From positions 62,001-126,000 of the forward strand of contig CAVPNX010000031.1 of assembly GCA_963706885.1 (NCBI GenBank): DNA of 64,000 bases. The letters are read 5' to 3'. The notes under the pieces were generated by a model. The model saw only the letters and a program-made list of their open reading frames with translations, ran no database searches and was not told the DNA's origin. Every line of letters starts with the position of its first letter. Position 1 is the first letter of the stretch. Made by a program: the position numbers and the translations under genes. The stretch comes from Prado023 sp963706885. Lineage in GTDB: Bacteria > Actinomycetota > Actinomycetes > S36-B12 > CAIYMF01. Positions 50,985 through 60,395 of the stretch are shown piece after piece.

Positions 50985-53714
50985 ATGCAGTCCGTCACGG
51001 AACAGCCGATCACCCCCCTGCCGGACCCGTTCGCGGCGACCGTGTCCGAGGTGCTCGAAGGACTGGACACCTCCGAGGACGGCCTGTCGGGCAGCGAGGT
51101 CGCGCGCAGGGCGCAGCAGTTCGGCCCCAATCGGTTGCCGGCCCCCGCCCGTGCGTCGCTGGTCCGACGTGTGCTCAAGCACTTCGACGACGTGCTGATC
51201 TACATCCTGCTGGCTGCGGCCGTGCTCAAGGCGATCATGGGGGAGTGGATCGACTTCTGGGTGATCCTGGCCGTTGCCGTCATCAGCGCGATGATCGGGT
51301 TCATCCAGGAGGGACGGGCGGAGAACGCCCTCGAGGGGATCCGCAAGATGCTGTCCCTGAACGCCCATGTGCTCCGCGACGGGCAGTGGCAGGAGGTTCC
51401 TGCCGACGAGCTCGTCCCGGGTGACGTGGTGCGGGTGCGCTCCGGGGACAAGGTGCCCGCCGACCTGCGACTGCTGGAGGCCGTGAACCTGCGGGTGGAG
51501 GAGTCGGCCCTGACCGGTGAGGCTGTGCCTGCGGAGAAGTCGACCAACGCCGTGCCAGCCGATTCCGGGGTCGGGGATCGCGCGAGCATGCTGTTCTCCG
51601 GGACGCTGGTGGCCGCGGGCCAGGGTGTGGGCGTGGTCACGGCGATCGGGGCCGAGGCGGAGATCGGCCGGATCCAGACCATGCTGGCCGAGATCGAGGA
51701 CTTCGAGACGCCGCTGACCAGGGAGATGAATCGCTTCGGCAAGCAGCTGTCCGTGGTGATCCTGGCGATGGCCGGGCTGATGCTCGTGATCGGCACCGTC
51801 CTGCATGACTTCGAGACCTCGGAGCTCATCTCCGCGGCGATCGGCTTCGCGGTGGCGGCGATCCCGGAGGGCTTGCCGGCACTGGTCACGATCACCCTGG
51901 CCCTGGGTGTGCAGCAGATGGCCAAGCGCAACGCGATCATGCGCAACCTGCCCGCGGTCGAGACCCTCGGGGCCGTCACCACCGTCTGCTCGGACAAGAC
52001 CGGGACCTTGACCCGCAACGAGATGACGGTCCGGCACGTGGTGACCCGACGTGGCCAGTACGACGTCGACGGGCTGGGCTACCAGCCCGAAGGGCGGATC
52101 ACCTTCGACGGGTTCGAGGCGGGGGTGGACACGTTCGGTGACCTGCGCACACTGGTGACGGTCATGTCCGTCGCCAACGACTCGCACGTGGTGTCCGAGG
52201 ACGGCAACTGGCGCGTGCTCGGCGAACCGACGGAGGGGGCGCTGTGCACGCTGGGGATGAAGGCCGGGTTCGACCCGAGCACGTATGCCCGCCTCACGGT
52301 GCTGCCCTTCGAGTCCGAGCACAAGTACATGGCCACCCTCAACGAGACGCCCAGCGGCCAGCGCGTGGTCCTGCTCAAGGGTGCCCCGGACCGGGTGCTG
52401 GACCGCAGCGCCACGGAGGTCGACGCGGAGGGTCGCACCCACCCGCTGGACCGCCAGGGGTGGGAGGCGGCGATCGACCGGCTCAGCGCCCAGGGCCTGC
52501 GCGTGCTGGCCGCAGCAGCGCGCCCTGCCCGACCCGAGCTCGACAGCCTGGACCATGACGACCTCTCGAACATGCGCTTCATCGGCGTCGTCGGGATCGT
52601 CGACCCGCCCCGGCCGGACGCGATGGAGGCGATCGAGACGTGCCACCGCGCGGGCATCCGGGTGAAGATGATCACCGGTGACCACGCCGGGACCGCAACG
52701 GCCATCTCCCGGGAGATGGGGATCACGCGGGAGGGCTCGGCCGACGCTGTGAGCGGCCCGGAGCTCGAGCGCGCCACGAACGAGCAGCTGCGCAAGGTGG
52801 TCGGCACCACCGACACCTTCGCCCGCACCAGCCCGGAGCACAAGCTGCGCCTGGTCAAGGCGCTGCAGGCCAATGGCGAGGTCGTGGCCATGACCGGTGA
52901 CGGGGTCAACGACGCACCGGCGCTCAAGCGCGCCGACGTCGGTGTGGCGATGGGCATCAAGGGCACCGAGGCCACCAAGGAGGCTGCCGACGTCGTCCTG
53001 GCCGACGACAACTTCTCCTCCATCGAGCGGGCCATCGAGGAGGGCCGGCGGATCTATGACAACCTGCAGAAGTCGCTGGTGTTCCTGCTGCCGACCAACG
53101 GTGCCCAGTCGTTGGTGATCCTGGTGGCGGTCCTGTTCGGCCTGGCCCTGCCGCTGTCGCCGGTGCAGATCCTGTGGATCAACATGGTCACCGCGATCAC
53201 GTTGTCCCTGGCGCTGGCATACGAGCCGGCCGAGCCCGACCTGATGCTTCGTCCGCCGCGTGACCCACGCGCGCCGATCCTCAGCCGGGAGTACCTGGTA
53301 CGGATCGGGTACGTGTCGATCCTCATCGCGGGGGCCACCATGGCGGTGTTCTACCTGGCCCGGTCATGGGGGTGGCCCACCGATGAGGCCCAGACCATGG
53401 CGGTGACCACGCTCGCCCTCGGGCAGGCGGCCTACCTGTTCAACGCCCGCTCGCTGCGTGAGTCCAGCATCCGGGCGGACATGATCACCGGGAACCCGGC
53501 GGTCTGGGTCGCCATCGGCGTCATGCTGGTCCTGCAGCTGGTGTTCGTGTACGCGCCGTTCATGAACAACTGGTTCGGCTCCGCGCCCCTGCCGGTGGAG
53601 GGCTGGCTGCTCCCGCTGGGCCTGGCCGTGGGGATCTTCCTGCTCGTCGAGCTCGGCAAGGCCGGGTTCCGGCGTGTGGTTCCGGTCAGGCGGGCAACCG
53701 TCACCGTCGCCTGA
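50985..53714 (+). CDS. P-type cation-transporting ATPase (P2A/Ca2+- or Na+-type)
   Basis: The 909-residue ATPase has an N-terminal cation-ATPase domain, the actuator motif ESALTGEAVPAEK near residue 175, the membrane ion site AAIPEGLPALVTITLALG, the phosphorylated Asp in CSDKTGTLTRNEMT near residue 337, KGAPDRVL in the nucleotide domain and MTGDGVNDAPALKRADVGVAMG. The C-terminal cation-ATPase domain has six further spans. PEGLPA and overall length point to P2-type (Ca2+/Mn2+ or Na+/K+) pumps such as mycobacterial CtpF, but the ion is not proved. The ATG follows GAGGAGAGAG. Confidence 0.93.
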   Translation: MQSVTEQPITPLPDPFAATVSEVLEGLDTSEDGLSGSEVARRAQQFGPNRLPAPARASLVRRVLKHFDDVLIYILLAAAVLKAIMGEWIDFWVILAVAVISAMIGFIQEGRAENALEGIRKMLSLNAHVLRDGQWQEVPADELVPGDVVRVRSGDKVPADLRLLEAVNLRVEESALTGEAVPAEKSTNAVPADSGVGDRASMLFSGTLVAAGQGVGVVTAIGAEAEIGRIQTMLAEIEDFETPLTREMNRFGKQLSVVILAMAGLMLVIGTVLHDFETSELISAAIGFAVAAIPEGLPALVTITLALGVQQMAKRNAIMRNLPAVETLGAVTTVCSDKTGTLTRNEMTVRHVVTRRGQYDVDGLGYQPEGRITFDGFEAGVDTFGDLRTLVTVMSVANDSHVVSEDGNWRVLGEPTEGALCTLGMKAGFDPSTYARLTVLPFESEHKYMATLNETPSGQRVVLLKGAPDRVLDRSATEVDAEGRTHPLDRQGWEAAIDRLSAQGLRVLAAAARPARPELDSLDHDDLSNMRFIGVVGIVDPPRPDAMEAIETCHRAGIRVKMITGDHAGTATAISREMGITREGSADAVSGPELERATNEQLRKVVGTTDTFARTSPEHKLRLVKALQANGEVVAMTGDGVNDAPALKRADVGVAMGIKGTEATKEAADVVLADDNFSSIERAIEEGRRIYDNLQKSLVFLLPTNGAQSLVILVAVLFGLALPLSPVQILWINMVTAITLSLALAYEPAEPDLMLRPPRDPRAPILSREYLVRIGYVSILIAGATMAVFYLARSWGWPTDEAQTMAVTTLALGQAAYLFNARSLRESSIRADMITGNPAVWVAIGVMLVLQLVFVYAPFMNNWFGSAPLPVEGWLLPLGLAVGIFLLVELGKAGFRRVVPVRRATVTVA

Positions 53715-53731
53715 CCGGCGCCGAAGGTGGG

Positions 53732-54319
53732 CTACCGTCCGGGCATCTGGAAGGACCCGGATTCGGGGCGCCAGCCTGCGGGTGGGTCCTCGCCGACGCG
53801 ACCGTCGACGGCCTCCCGGATCAGGTCGGCGTGGCCGGTGTGCCGGCCGTACTCCTCGACGAGGTCGAAGAGCAGGCGCCTGAGGCTGGCGTGCCGGCCG
53901 TCGTCATCCGAGGCGTGGACCAGTTGGTCCAGTCCGCCCTCGTCCAGGGCGGCCCGGTGGACCACGCGGGCGGCCGTGACGGAGTCGTCGTAGAGGGCGT
54001 AGAGCGACTCGGGGCTGTCCTGGGCTGCGGACGTGAAGTCCCAGCCCGGGTTCGCCTCCCAGTCGATGGTCTCCCAGGGTGCGCCCGGGGACCGGCCGGC
54101 GAGCTTGAGTCGTGAGTGGAAGGCCTCGACGAAGGCCAGGTGCTTGAGCAGCGACCCGATCGTGAGCTCGGAGCGCCCGACCGTGACCCGCATCCCGAGG
54201 TCATCGAGGCCGTCGGCCTTCCACCGGAAGGTCGTCCGCAGTCGGTCGAGCGCACCGAGCAGGTGCTCAGCCTCCCCACCGGCCAGGGGGGGTTCCCACG
54301 GGAAGTCATCTGTTGGCAC
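53732..54319 (-). CDS. DinB-like (DUF664) family protein
   Basis: The 195-residue protein matches the DUF664 branch of the DinB four-helix superfamily. Conserved metal-type His positions are seen in LLKHLAFVEAFHSR and the C-terminal EYGRHTGHADLIREAVDG. Some relatives in actinobacteria are mycothiol- or thiol-dependent S-transferases; this function is inferred. The GTG at 54319 is 6 bases after TACTGT on this strand, consistent with a leaderless mRNA; an upstream in-frame start would add residues with no family similarity. Confidence 0.85.
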   Translation of the reverse strand: MPTDDFPWEPPLAGGEAEHLLGALDRLRTTFRWKADGLDDLGMRVTVGRSELTIGSLLKHLAFVEAFHSRLKLAGRSPGAPWETIDWEANPGWDFTSAAQDSPESLYALYDDSVTAARVVHRAALDEGGLDQLVHASDDDGRHASLRRLLFDLVEEYGRHTGHADLIREAVDGRVGEDPPAGWRPESGSFQMPGR

Positions 54320-54518
54320 GGCGTCACAGTAGTGGCCCCGATCCGCGGTTGCGCCGCCGTGTCGACCGCGCACACGACGTCCCCCTGCGGTCTGCTCGGC
54401 GTTCCCACGGCGACGAACACGGGCCTGAGCACCGGCGCAGCGGTGATCGGGCGGGTCTGTTGGCCCTGGTGGCCGGCCGAGATCGGCGTAGCGTCATGGG
54501 TGAGGGAGGAGGTTCGCG

Positions 54519-54803
54519 ATGGAGTGGCTGGACTGGGGCGTCGTGGGGGCGTTCCTCGAGATCGTGCTCGTCGTGGGTGTGGCGATCATCGGCCTGGTGA
54601 GTGTGTGGGGATTCGGGGGATGGATGGAGTACCGCGATCGTCGAGGCGCCCGGACTCGGGCGGACGTGGAGGCGGACATCGCCGAGTACGGGCCCAGCGC
54701 CCTGGGCCTGCGTGACGAGTTGCTGCCGGAGGACGAGCGCCAGGCGGTGGTCGAGGCCCGGGCGCGGGCCGGGCGACGTTGGGGCAGGTGGGCCCTGCAC
54801 TAG
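54519..54803 (+). CDS. Small single-span membrane protein, 94 aa
   Basis: A strong GAGGGAGGAGG ribosome binding site at 54501-54511 precedes the ATG. The product has one N-terminal membrane span (VVGAFLEIVLVVGVAIIGLVSVWGF) and a charged cytoplasmic tail with EADIAEYGPSALGLRDELLPEDERQAV. No family recognised. It converges with putA across a 67-base gap. Confidence 0.65.
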   Translation: MEWLDWGVVGAFLEIVLVVGVAIIGLVSVWGFGGWMEYRDRRGARTRADVEADIAEYGPSALGLRDELLPEDERQAVVEARARAGRRWGRWALH

Positions 54804-54870
54804 GTCCCGGCCACGGCAGGGCGGGGTGACCACGACCGCGCAGCCGGTGCGGCCAGGCCCGACACTCTGG

Positions 54871-57800
54871 TCAGCGCGCCCCGGGGACCCGCGGCTGGGG
54901 CCCGGCGCCGACGTTGCCGTAGCGGTGCGCGGTGACGCACACGCTCTGCTCGTGCATCCAGCGGGGGCCCTCCACCGCGACGCTGGCCGCGACAGGGCGG
55001 CGATCGACGCTGGCCGCGGCATCGAGGCCCACGACCGCGAGGTCACCGGGATCCTCCGACGACAGCCAGCGCACCCTGCTGACCTCTCCGCGGGTGACCC
55101 GCGCCACGGCCGCCTCGACGGATTCGGCCACGGTGTCCGCCCCGCGCGATGTGGCGCAGCTCAGCACGATCCGCGTCCCGGTGCGGGCGGCCAGGCGGCG
55201 AACGGACTCCAGGTCCTCCGGACGGGTGTCGGCGTCCACGCGGACCAGGATGGGCGACCCCATCGGCCGGTAGCGGATCAGGTTGCGCTCGACCGTCAGC
55301 CCGGTCAGGTCGCGCGCCGTGCTGCCCGTGCTGGCCCACCAGGACTGCACGTCGTCATTGGTCAGCGCACCCTCACCGGGTGCCCAGTCGCGGAGGCAGG
55401 CGACGTAGTTCTCGCCGCCGGCCTTGGCGGTCGGGCCGACCGCGGACTTCTTCCACCCCCCGAACGGCTGGCGGTTGACCACCGCGCCTGTCGTCCCGCG
55501 GTTGACGTAGATGTTCCCGGCCTGGATGCGCTCGATCCACGTCTCGCACTCGCCGGTGTCCAGGGCGTGGATGCCGGCGGTGAGCCCGTACTCCACGGCG
55601 TTCTGCCACGCGATCGCCGTCTCGAGGTCGGGTGCCCGCATGACGCCGAGGACCGGGCCGAACCATTCGGTCAGGTGCGTCCAGGACCCCGGCTGCACGC
55701 CGATCTTGACCCCCGGGCTCCACAGGTGCCCCGTCCCGTCGAGCTGCCGGGGGGCCACCAGCCAGGACTCGCCGGGCTCCAGGGTGGTCAGGGCGCGCAG
55801 CAGTGGGCCCTCCGCGGGCCGGATCAGCGGGCCGATGACCGTGGCCGGCTCCGGTCCGCCTCCGACGACCTCCGTGGTGACCGCGTCGCGCAGCTGCCGC
55901 AGGAATGCCGGGTTGTCGTGGATCGAGGCCTCGACGATCGCCAGGCTCGCCGCCGAGCACTTCTGTCCGGCGTGCCCGAACGCCGAGGCGACCAGGTCCT
56001 TGACGGCGGCGTCGATGTCGGCGGTCGCCGAGATCAGCAGGGCGTTCTTGCCCGAGGTCTCGGCCATCAGCCGCAGGTCCGGGCGCCATGAGGTGAACAT
56101 CCGCGCGGTGGCGAACGAGCCGGTCAGGATGACCGCGCCGACCTCGGGATGGGTCACCAGGTGCTGGCCCACCTCGTCGTCGCGGGTGGGCACGAACTGC
56201 AGGACCTCGCGCGGCACCCCGGCGCGCCAGAGCTGCTGGACCAGCACCCACGCGGTCGCCACCGTCTCAGGTGCGGGCTTGAGGATGACCGCGTTCCCGG
56301 CGGCCAGGGAGGCCAGGACGCCGCCGGCTGGGATCGCATACGGGAAGTTCCACGGGGGGACCACCACGACCACGCCGATCGGGCTGCTCGGGGCCGCGCC
56401 CTCCAGGGTGCGGATCGCCGAGCGGGCGTAGTAGCGCGCGAAGTCGATCGCCTCGGTCACCTCGGGGATGCCCTGGTCGATGGTCTTGCCCGCGTCCAGC
56501 GACATCACGGCCAGGGTGTCGTGGTGCTCCTGGCCCATGACCCGGGCGGCCTCCCACAGGATCCGGGCGCGCTCCCGGGGGCCCCGGGCGTCCCACCCCG
56601 CGACCGCACCGCGGGCGGTCGCGACGGCCTCATCGACCAGCTGCGAGGTGGCGACGGTGTAGGCGTACCAGACGGCTCCGTCAGCGCTGGGGTTGCGGCC
56701 CTCCACGACACCATCGGCCTGCTCGACCCCGGACACGACAACGGGGATCGGGCGGTCCCACCCGGCGGAGTGCCGGTTCAGGGCGGCGGCGATGTGCGCA
56801 CGCTCGTCGGGACGGGTCACGTCGATCTCGGTCTCGTTGTCGAACAGGCCCTCGGTCACGGGCTCGGTCGGCACGGGCGGGTGTGGCGCGTGGCGGCGGG
56901 ACTCGGTCGACACGGTATGGCGTGCGGCCACGGCGTCGCGGAAGCGGCGCTCCTGCTCGGCGAAGGTGGTCGACCCGACGGTGAGGCTGAAGGACGCGCG
57001 CAGGAAGTTCTCCGGCGCGGTGTTCTCGTCCAGGCGGCGGACCAGGTAGGCCACTGCGGATGCGAAGTCGTCACGCGAGGTGACCGGTGCGTAGAGCAGC
57101 ACCGATCCCACGTCGTGGATGATGGCCAGGGCCTCCGCGTTGGCCATCCCCTCGAGCATCTCGATGTCGATCTGGCTGCTCACGCCACGTGCCGCGGCGA
57201 CCTCCAGCGACCAGGCCAGGTCGAACAGGTTGTGGCTGGCGATCCCGATGCGCACGGCGTCGGCGTTCTCGGGCCGGACCGCCGCATCGACAAGGCGCTT
57301 CCAGGAGGCGTCGACGTCAGCCTTGGAGCCGTACGGCGCAGGGGTCCAGCCGTGGATCTGGGCCTCGGCGGTCTCCATGGCGAGGTTGGCGCCCTTGACG
57401 ATGCGGACCTTGATCGGCGCACCGCCCTGCGCGCGCCGGTCCCGGGCCCAGGCCAGCAGGTGCTCGAACACCTCATGGCTCTCGGGCAGGTAGGCCTGCA
57501 GCACGATGCCGGCCTCCAAGGCGTGGAACTCCTCCTCGGCCAGCACCGCCGTGAACACGTCCACGGTCAGGGCCAGGTCGCGGTACTCCTCCATGTCGAG
57601 GTTGACGAACGTGTGCGGCGTCGTGGCCCGGGCTGCGCGGTAGAGCCGGCGCAGGCGGTCGGCCACCCGGTGCACCGACCCCTGGTGGTCATAGGTGCTC
57701 AACTGTGCGGCGATGGCCGAGATCTTGACCGAGATGTAGGTGACCTCGGGGCGGGAGAGCATCTCGATGACCCGGTCGAGGCGATGGGTGGCCTCGTCCT

Positions 57801-58293
57801 CGCCGAGGACCGCCTCACCCAGGACGTTGATGTTCAGGCGCGCACCGTCGGCCGCCCGCTTGGTCAGGTGCTTGCGCAGGCGCGCCTGCTCGGCGGGGAG
57901 GATGATCCCGGTGGATGCGTCGCGGATCTGCCAGTGGACCAGCTTCATCGACGGTTCCGGGGCAAGTGCCGACAGCCGGCCCACAGCCTGCAGGCCCACG
58001 TGGTCGCGAAGGCCGAGAGCGGCCCGGTTGGAGCCACCCGCCGCTGCCCGGAGGGTGGCCGCGGCGCGGCCCGGGTCCGAGATCCGCATGACCTCGTCGG
58101 TGAGGGCCATCGTCACGGGCAGTCCGGCCGGGTCCTTGAGCAGCCTGGTCAGTCGGCGCCGGTTGGCCTTCTCACGTCGCGTGCGCTGCCCCTCGGAGTC
58201 GGTCATCCAGCGCGCGGCGCGGGCCACAGCGCGGTCGACGACATCGTCGGCGTCAGGTCGGGGGGCGGGGAGATCGGCAGCGGAGGTGTCCAC
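54871..58293 (-). CDS. putA: Bifunctional proline dehydrogenase / L-glutamate-gamma-semialdehyde dehydrogenase
   Basis: The 1140-residue protein joins a proline dehydrogenase barrel (about residues 130-450; VKISAI, RIVKGANLAMETAEAQ, MLEGMAN) to an aldehyde dehydrogenase (about 540-1000; MAETSGKNALLI with the Glu near 744, FGHAGQKCSAASLAI with the Cys near 779). A C-terminal ALDH-like tail follows. It converts proline to glutamate. There is no N-terminal ribbon-helix-helix domain, so it is not a DNA-binding trifunctional PutA. The GTG at 58293 follows CACGAT by 7 bases; the frame stays open to 58428 without similarity. Confidence 0.94.
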   Translation of the reverse strand: MDTSAADLPAPRPDADDVVDRAVARAARWMTDSEGQRTRREKANRRRLTRLLKDPAGLPVTMALTDEVMRISDPGRAAATLRAAAGGSNRAALGLRDHVGLQAVGRLSALAPEPSMKLVHWQIRDASTGIILPAEQARLRKHLTKRAADGARLNINVLGEAVLGEDEATHRLDRVIEMLSRPEVTYISVKISAIAAQLSTYDHQGSVHRVADRLRRLYRAARATTPHTFVNLDMEEYRDLALTVDVFTAVLAEEEFHALEAGIVLQAYLPESHEVFEHLLAWARDRRAQGGAPIKVRIVKGANLAMETAEAQIHGWTPAPYGSKADVDASWKRLVDAAVRPENADAVRIGIASHNLFDLAWSLEVAAARGVSSQIDIEMLEGMANAEALAIIHDVGSVLLYAPVTSRDDFASAVAYLVRRLDENTAPENFLRASFSLTVGSTTFAEQERRFRDAVAARHTVSTESRRHAPHPPVPTEPVTEGLFDNETEIDVTRPDERAHIAAALNRHSAGWDRPIPVVVSGVEQADGVVEGRNPSADGAVWYAYTVATSQLVDEAVATARGAVAGWDARGPRERARILWEAARVMGQEHHDTLAVMSLDAGKTIDQGIPEVTEAIDFARYYARSAIRTLEGAAPSSPIGVVVVVPPWNFPYAIPAGGVLASLAAGNAVILKPAPETVATAWVLVQQLWRAGVPREVLQFVPTRDDEVGQHLVTHPEVGAVILTGSFATARMFTSWRPDLRLMAETSGKNALLISATADIDAAVKDLVASAFGHAGQKCSAASLAIVEASIHDNPAFLRQLRDAVTTEVVGGGPEPATVIGPLIRPAEGPLLRALTTLEPGESWLVAPRQLDGTGHLWSPGVKIGVQPGSWTHLTEWFGPVLGVMRAPDLETAIAWQNAVEYGLTAGIHALDTGECETWIERIQAGNIYVNRGTTGAVVNRQPFGGWKKSAVGPTAKAGGENYVACLRDWAPGEGALTNDDVQSWWASTGSTARDLTGLTVERNLIRYRPMGSPILVRVDADTRPEDLESVRRLAARTGTRIVLSCATSRGADTVAESVEAAVARVTRGEVSRVRWLSSEDPGDLAVVGLDAAASVDRRPVAASVAVEGPRWMHEQSVCVTAHRYGNVGAGPQPRVPGAR

Positions 58294-58357
58294 GGGTGCA
58301 ATCGTGGTCCTGCCGGTCGTCGGACTCAATGCGGGGGGCCCGCGTGGCCCCGGAATC

Positions 58358-59734
58358 TCAGTCGCCGAGGAGCCTTCCGAAGACCGCAGCGCGCCGGGCC
58401 GGGCGTCCTGAGCGGACCTCGGCGGCATCCGCCGAGGTCATGACGCCCAGTCCGCCGTTGGCCCCCAGCCAGCGCAGCGGCTCCGGCTCCCACTGGCGGG
58501 AGCGGTGGTTCACCCAGGGCAGGGCGGTGAGCTCGGAGTCTGTGCCCGTGAGGAGGTCGGCCAGCGTCCGTCCGGCGAGGTTGGCGGTGCCGACCCCATC
58601 ACCCACATAGCCGCCGGCCCACGCCAGCCCGGTGCGTCGATCGAGGCCGCAGGAGGCGTACCAGTCGCGCGGGATGCCCAGGGGGCCGCCCCACCGGTGG
58701 GTCACCCGGAACGGCGCCACCGAGGGGAACATCTCGGTCAGGGTCTGCCACAGCCCGGCGTGCACGCGTCCATCGCGCTCGGTGGCCGGGTCGATGCGGG
58801 AGGCGAACCGGTAGGGCGCCCCCCGACCGCCGAACGCCAGCCGGTCGTCAGCGGTGCGCTGGCCGTAGATGATCAGGTGCCGACCGTCGTTGAACGTCTC
58901 ACGCGCGCCGAGGCCGATGCGGTCCCAGACCTCGGCGGGCAACGGCTCGGTGGCCAGCATGAGCGAGTAGACGGGCAGGATCGTGCGCCGGTGGCCCGGA
59001 AGGGTCGCGGTGAAGGCCTCGGTGGCACGGACCACATGGGGCGCGCGGACGTCGCCGAACGGGGTCCGCACCACTCCCGGCTCGATGCTGGTCGCGGGCG
59101 TGCCCTCGAAGATGCGCACACCCGCGGCCTCGACCAGTCCGGCCAACCCACGGGCGAGCTTGGCCGGATGGATCGCGGCGCAGTGCGGGGTGTAGGTGGC
59201 GCCGAGGACCGAGGTGGCTCCCACGCGCTCGCCGGCCTCACCTGCGTCGAGCAGCCGGTAGTCGGCGGCACCGAAGCCCCACGCCCGCCAGTGCGCGACC
59301 TCGGCCCGCGCCCGATCCAGCTGCACCTGCGTGCGGGCAAGCCCCACGGTCCCGCCCCGGGCCCAGTCGATGTCGAGGCCCTCGGCGGCGGTGACGCGAC
59401 CGACCTCCGCCACGGTGTCGTGCATGGCGTGCTGCATCGCGATGGCCGCCGGCCGCGAGCTGCCGCGGGCGATCTTGTCCAGGGAGGCGGGGAACAGCGC
59501 CGAGCACCAGCCGCCGTTGCGTCCGCTGGCGCCGAACCCGGCCACATTGGCCTCGACGATCGCGATCCGGGTCCCCGGGGCGGCCTTCGCCAGGTAGTAC
59601 GCCGTCCACAGGCCCGTGTAGCCGGCCCCGACGATGGCCACGTCGACGTCGAGGTCCCCGTCCAGTGCTGCGCGCGCAGGCGGTGGCTCGCCGAGGCTGT
59701 CCCACCACAGGGACAGGGTGCGCAGGTCGGTCAT
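58358..59734 (-). CDS. FAD-dependent amine/amino-acid oxidoreductase (DAO family)
   Basis: The 458-residue flavoprotein has an N-terminal dinucleotide-binding loop VAIVGAGYTGLWTAYYLAK, the second flavin motif FGASGRNGGWCSALFP, and a C-terminal GGYVGDGVGTANLAGRTLADLL. The pattern matches the DAO/PuuB-like family that includes gamma-glutamylputrescine oxidase and related secondary-amine oxidases. It overlaps the PNPOx-like gene by 4 bases in the Lrp-aminotransferase operon, so an amine substrate is likely. The exact substrate is unknown. Confidence 0.87.
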   Translation of the reverse strand: MTDLRTLSLWWDSLGEPPPARAALDGDLDVDVAIVGAGYTGLWTAYYLAKAAPGTRIAIVEANVAGFGASGRNGGWCSALFPASLDKIARGSSRPAAIAMQHAMHDTVAEVGRVTAAEGLDIDWARGGTVGLARTQVQLDRARAEVAHWRAWGFGAADYRLLDAGEAGERVGATSVLGATYTPHCAAIHPAKLARGLAGLVEAAGVRIFEGTPATSIEPGVVRTPFGDVRAPHVVRATEAFTATLPGHRRTILPVYSLMLATEPLPAEVWDRIGLGARETFNDGRHLIIYGQRTADDRLAFGGRGAPYRFASRIDPATERDGRVHAGLWQTLTEMFPSVAPFRVTHRWGGPLGIPRDWYASCGLDRRTGLAWAGGYVGDGVGTANLAGRTLADLLTGTDSELTALPWVNHRSRQWEPEPLRWLGANGGLGVMTSADAAEVRSGRPARRAAVFGRLLGD

Positions 59735-60393
59735 CCGCCGGTCCCCGTCAGGGATGCGGGGACCTGCGGCGCCGGGTGCTGGCCGGATCCGGGTGCGGCG
59801 ATCGGCTCGCCGGCCAGCATGCGCACGGGCACGTGCCCGGCCCAGATCGGCCAGTCGGCGTCCTCGTCGTCGTTGGGTCCACCGTCGCGGGACTTCACGG
59901 AGAACTCAACCAGCGGCAGGGCGAGCACGAGCGTGGCGGCCACCTCGGACGTGCGCATCGGGCGGGCGGCGTCCCAGCGGCCCGGCGTGAGGTGGTCGGT
60001 GAGCACGCGCAGGGCGTCGTGCTTGGCGTCGCCGTCGAGGACCTCGCACACACCCAGCACGACCACGCTGCGGTAGTTCATGCTCGACTCGAACGCGCTG
60101 CGCGCGATGACCAGTCCGTCCAGGTGCGTGACTGTCAGGCAGGCCGGTGCCCCCGCGGCCAGGCGCCGGAACATCCCCGCACCGGTCGAGCCGTGGAACA
60201 GCACGCGGTCGGCGTCGGGGTCCAGTGCGATCGCGACCGGAAGGACGAGGGGACCGCCGCTGGCGTCCACGGTGCCGACGTGCCCGATCAGGGCCTCGGC
60301 CAGCACGGCGCGCGCCTCGGCGACCTCGTGCGACCCGCGATCGGGCTTGCGGGTGAACGCGGTGCGATCGGTTGCCCCCGTTGGCTCGGCCAT
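59731..60393 (-). CDS. Pyridoxamine 5'-phosphate oxidase-like flavin-binding protein
   Basis: The 220-residue protein has a split-barrel flavin-binding fold of the PNPOx-like/FMN-binding 2 family (VLAEALIGHVGTVDASGGPLVLPVAIALD, RVLFHGSTGAGMFRRL, NYRSVVVLG). It lacks the clear PdxH active-site signature, so a general flavin/F420 or regulatory role is possible. Two bases after the aminotransferase stop and overlapping the FAD oxidoreductase start, it is firmly part of the operon. Confidence 0.82.
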   Translation of the reverse strand: MAEPTGATDRTAFTRKPDRGSHEVAEARAVLAEALIGHVGTVDASGGPLVLPVAIALDPDADRVLFHGSTGAGMFRRLAAGAPACLTVTHLDGLVIARSAFESSMNYRSVVVLGVCEVLDGDAKHDALRVLTDHLTPGRWDAARPMRTSEVAATLVLALPLVEFSVKSRDGGPNDDEDADWPIWAGHVPVRMLAGEPIAAPGSGQHPAPQVPASLTGTGG

Positions 60394-60395
60394 GC

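Noticed and set aside
49857..52841. A 994-residue minus-strand open frame opposite the P-type ATPase gene
   Set aside because: It lies antisense to clear ATPase motifs and has no recognisable domain; long antisense frames are expected in such GC-rich DNA.
56149..58443. A 764-residue plus-strand frame opposite putA
   Set aside because: Low-complexity Gly/Arg/Val/His composition and complete overlap with well-supported PutA domains mark it as a shadow frame.
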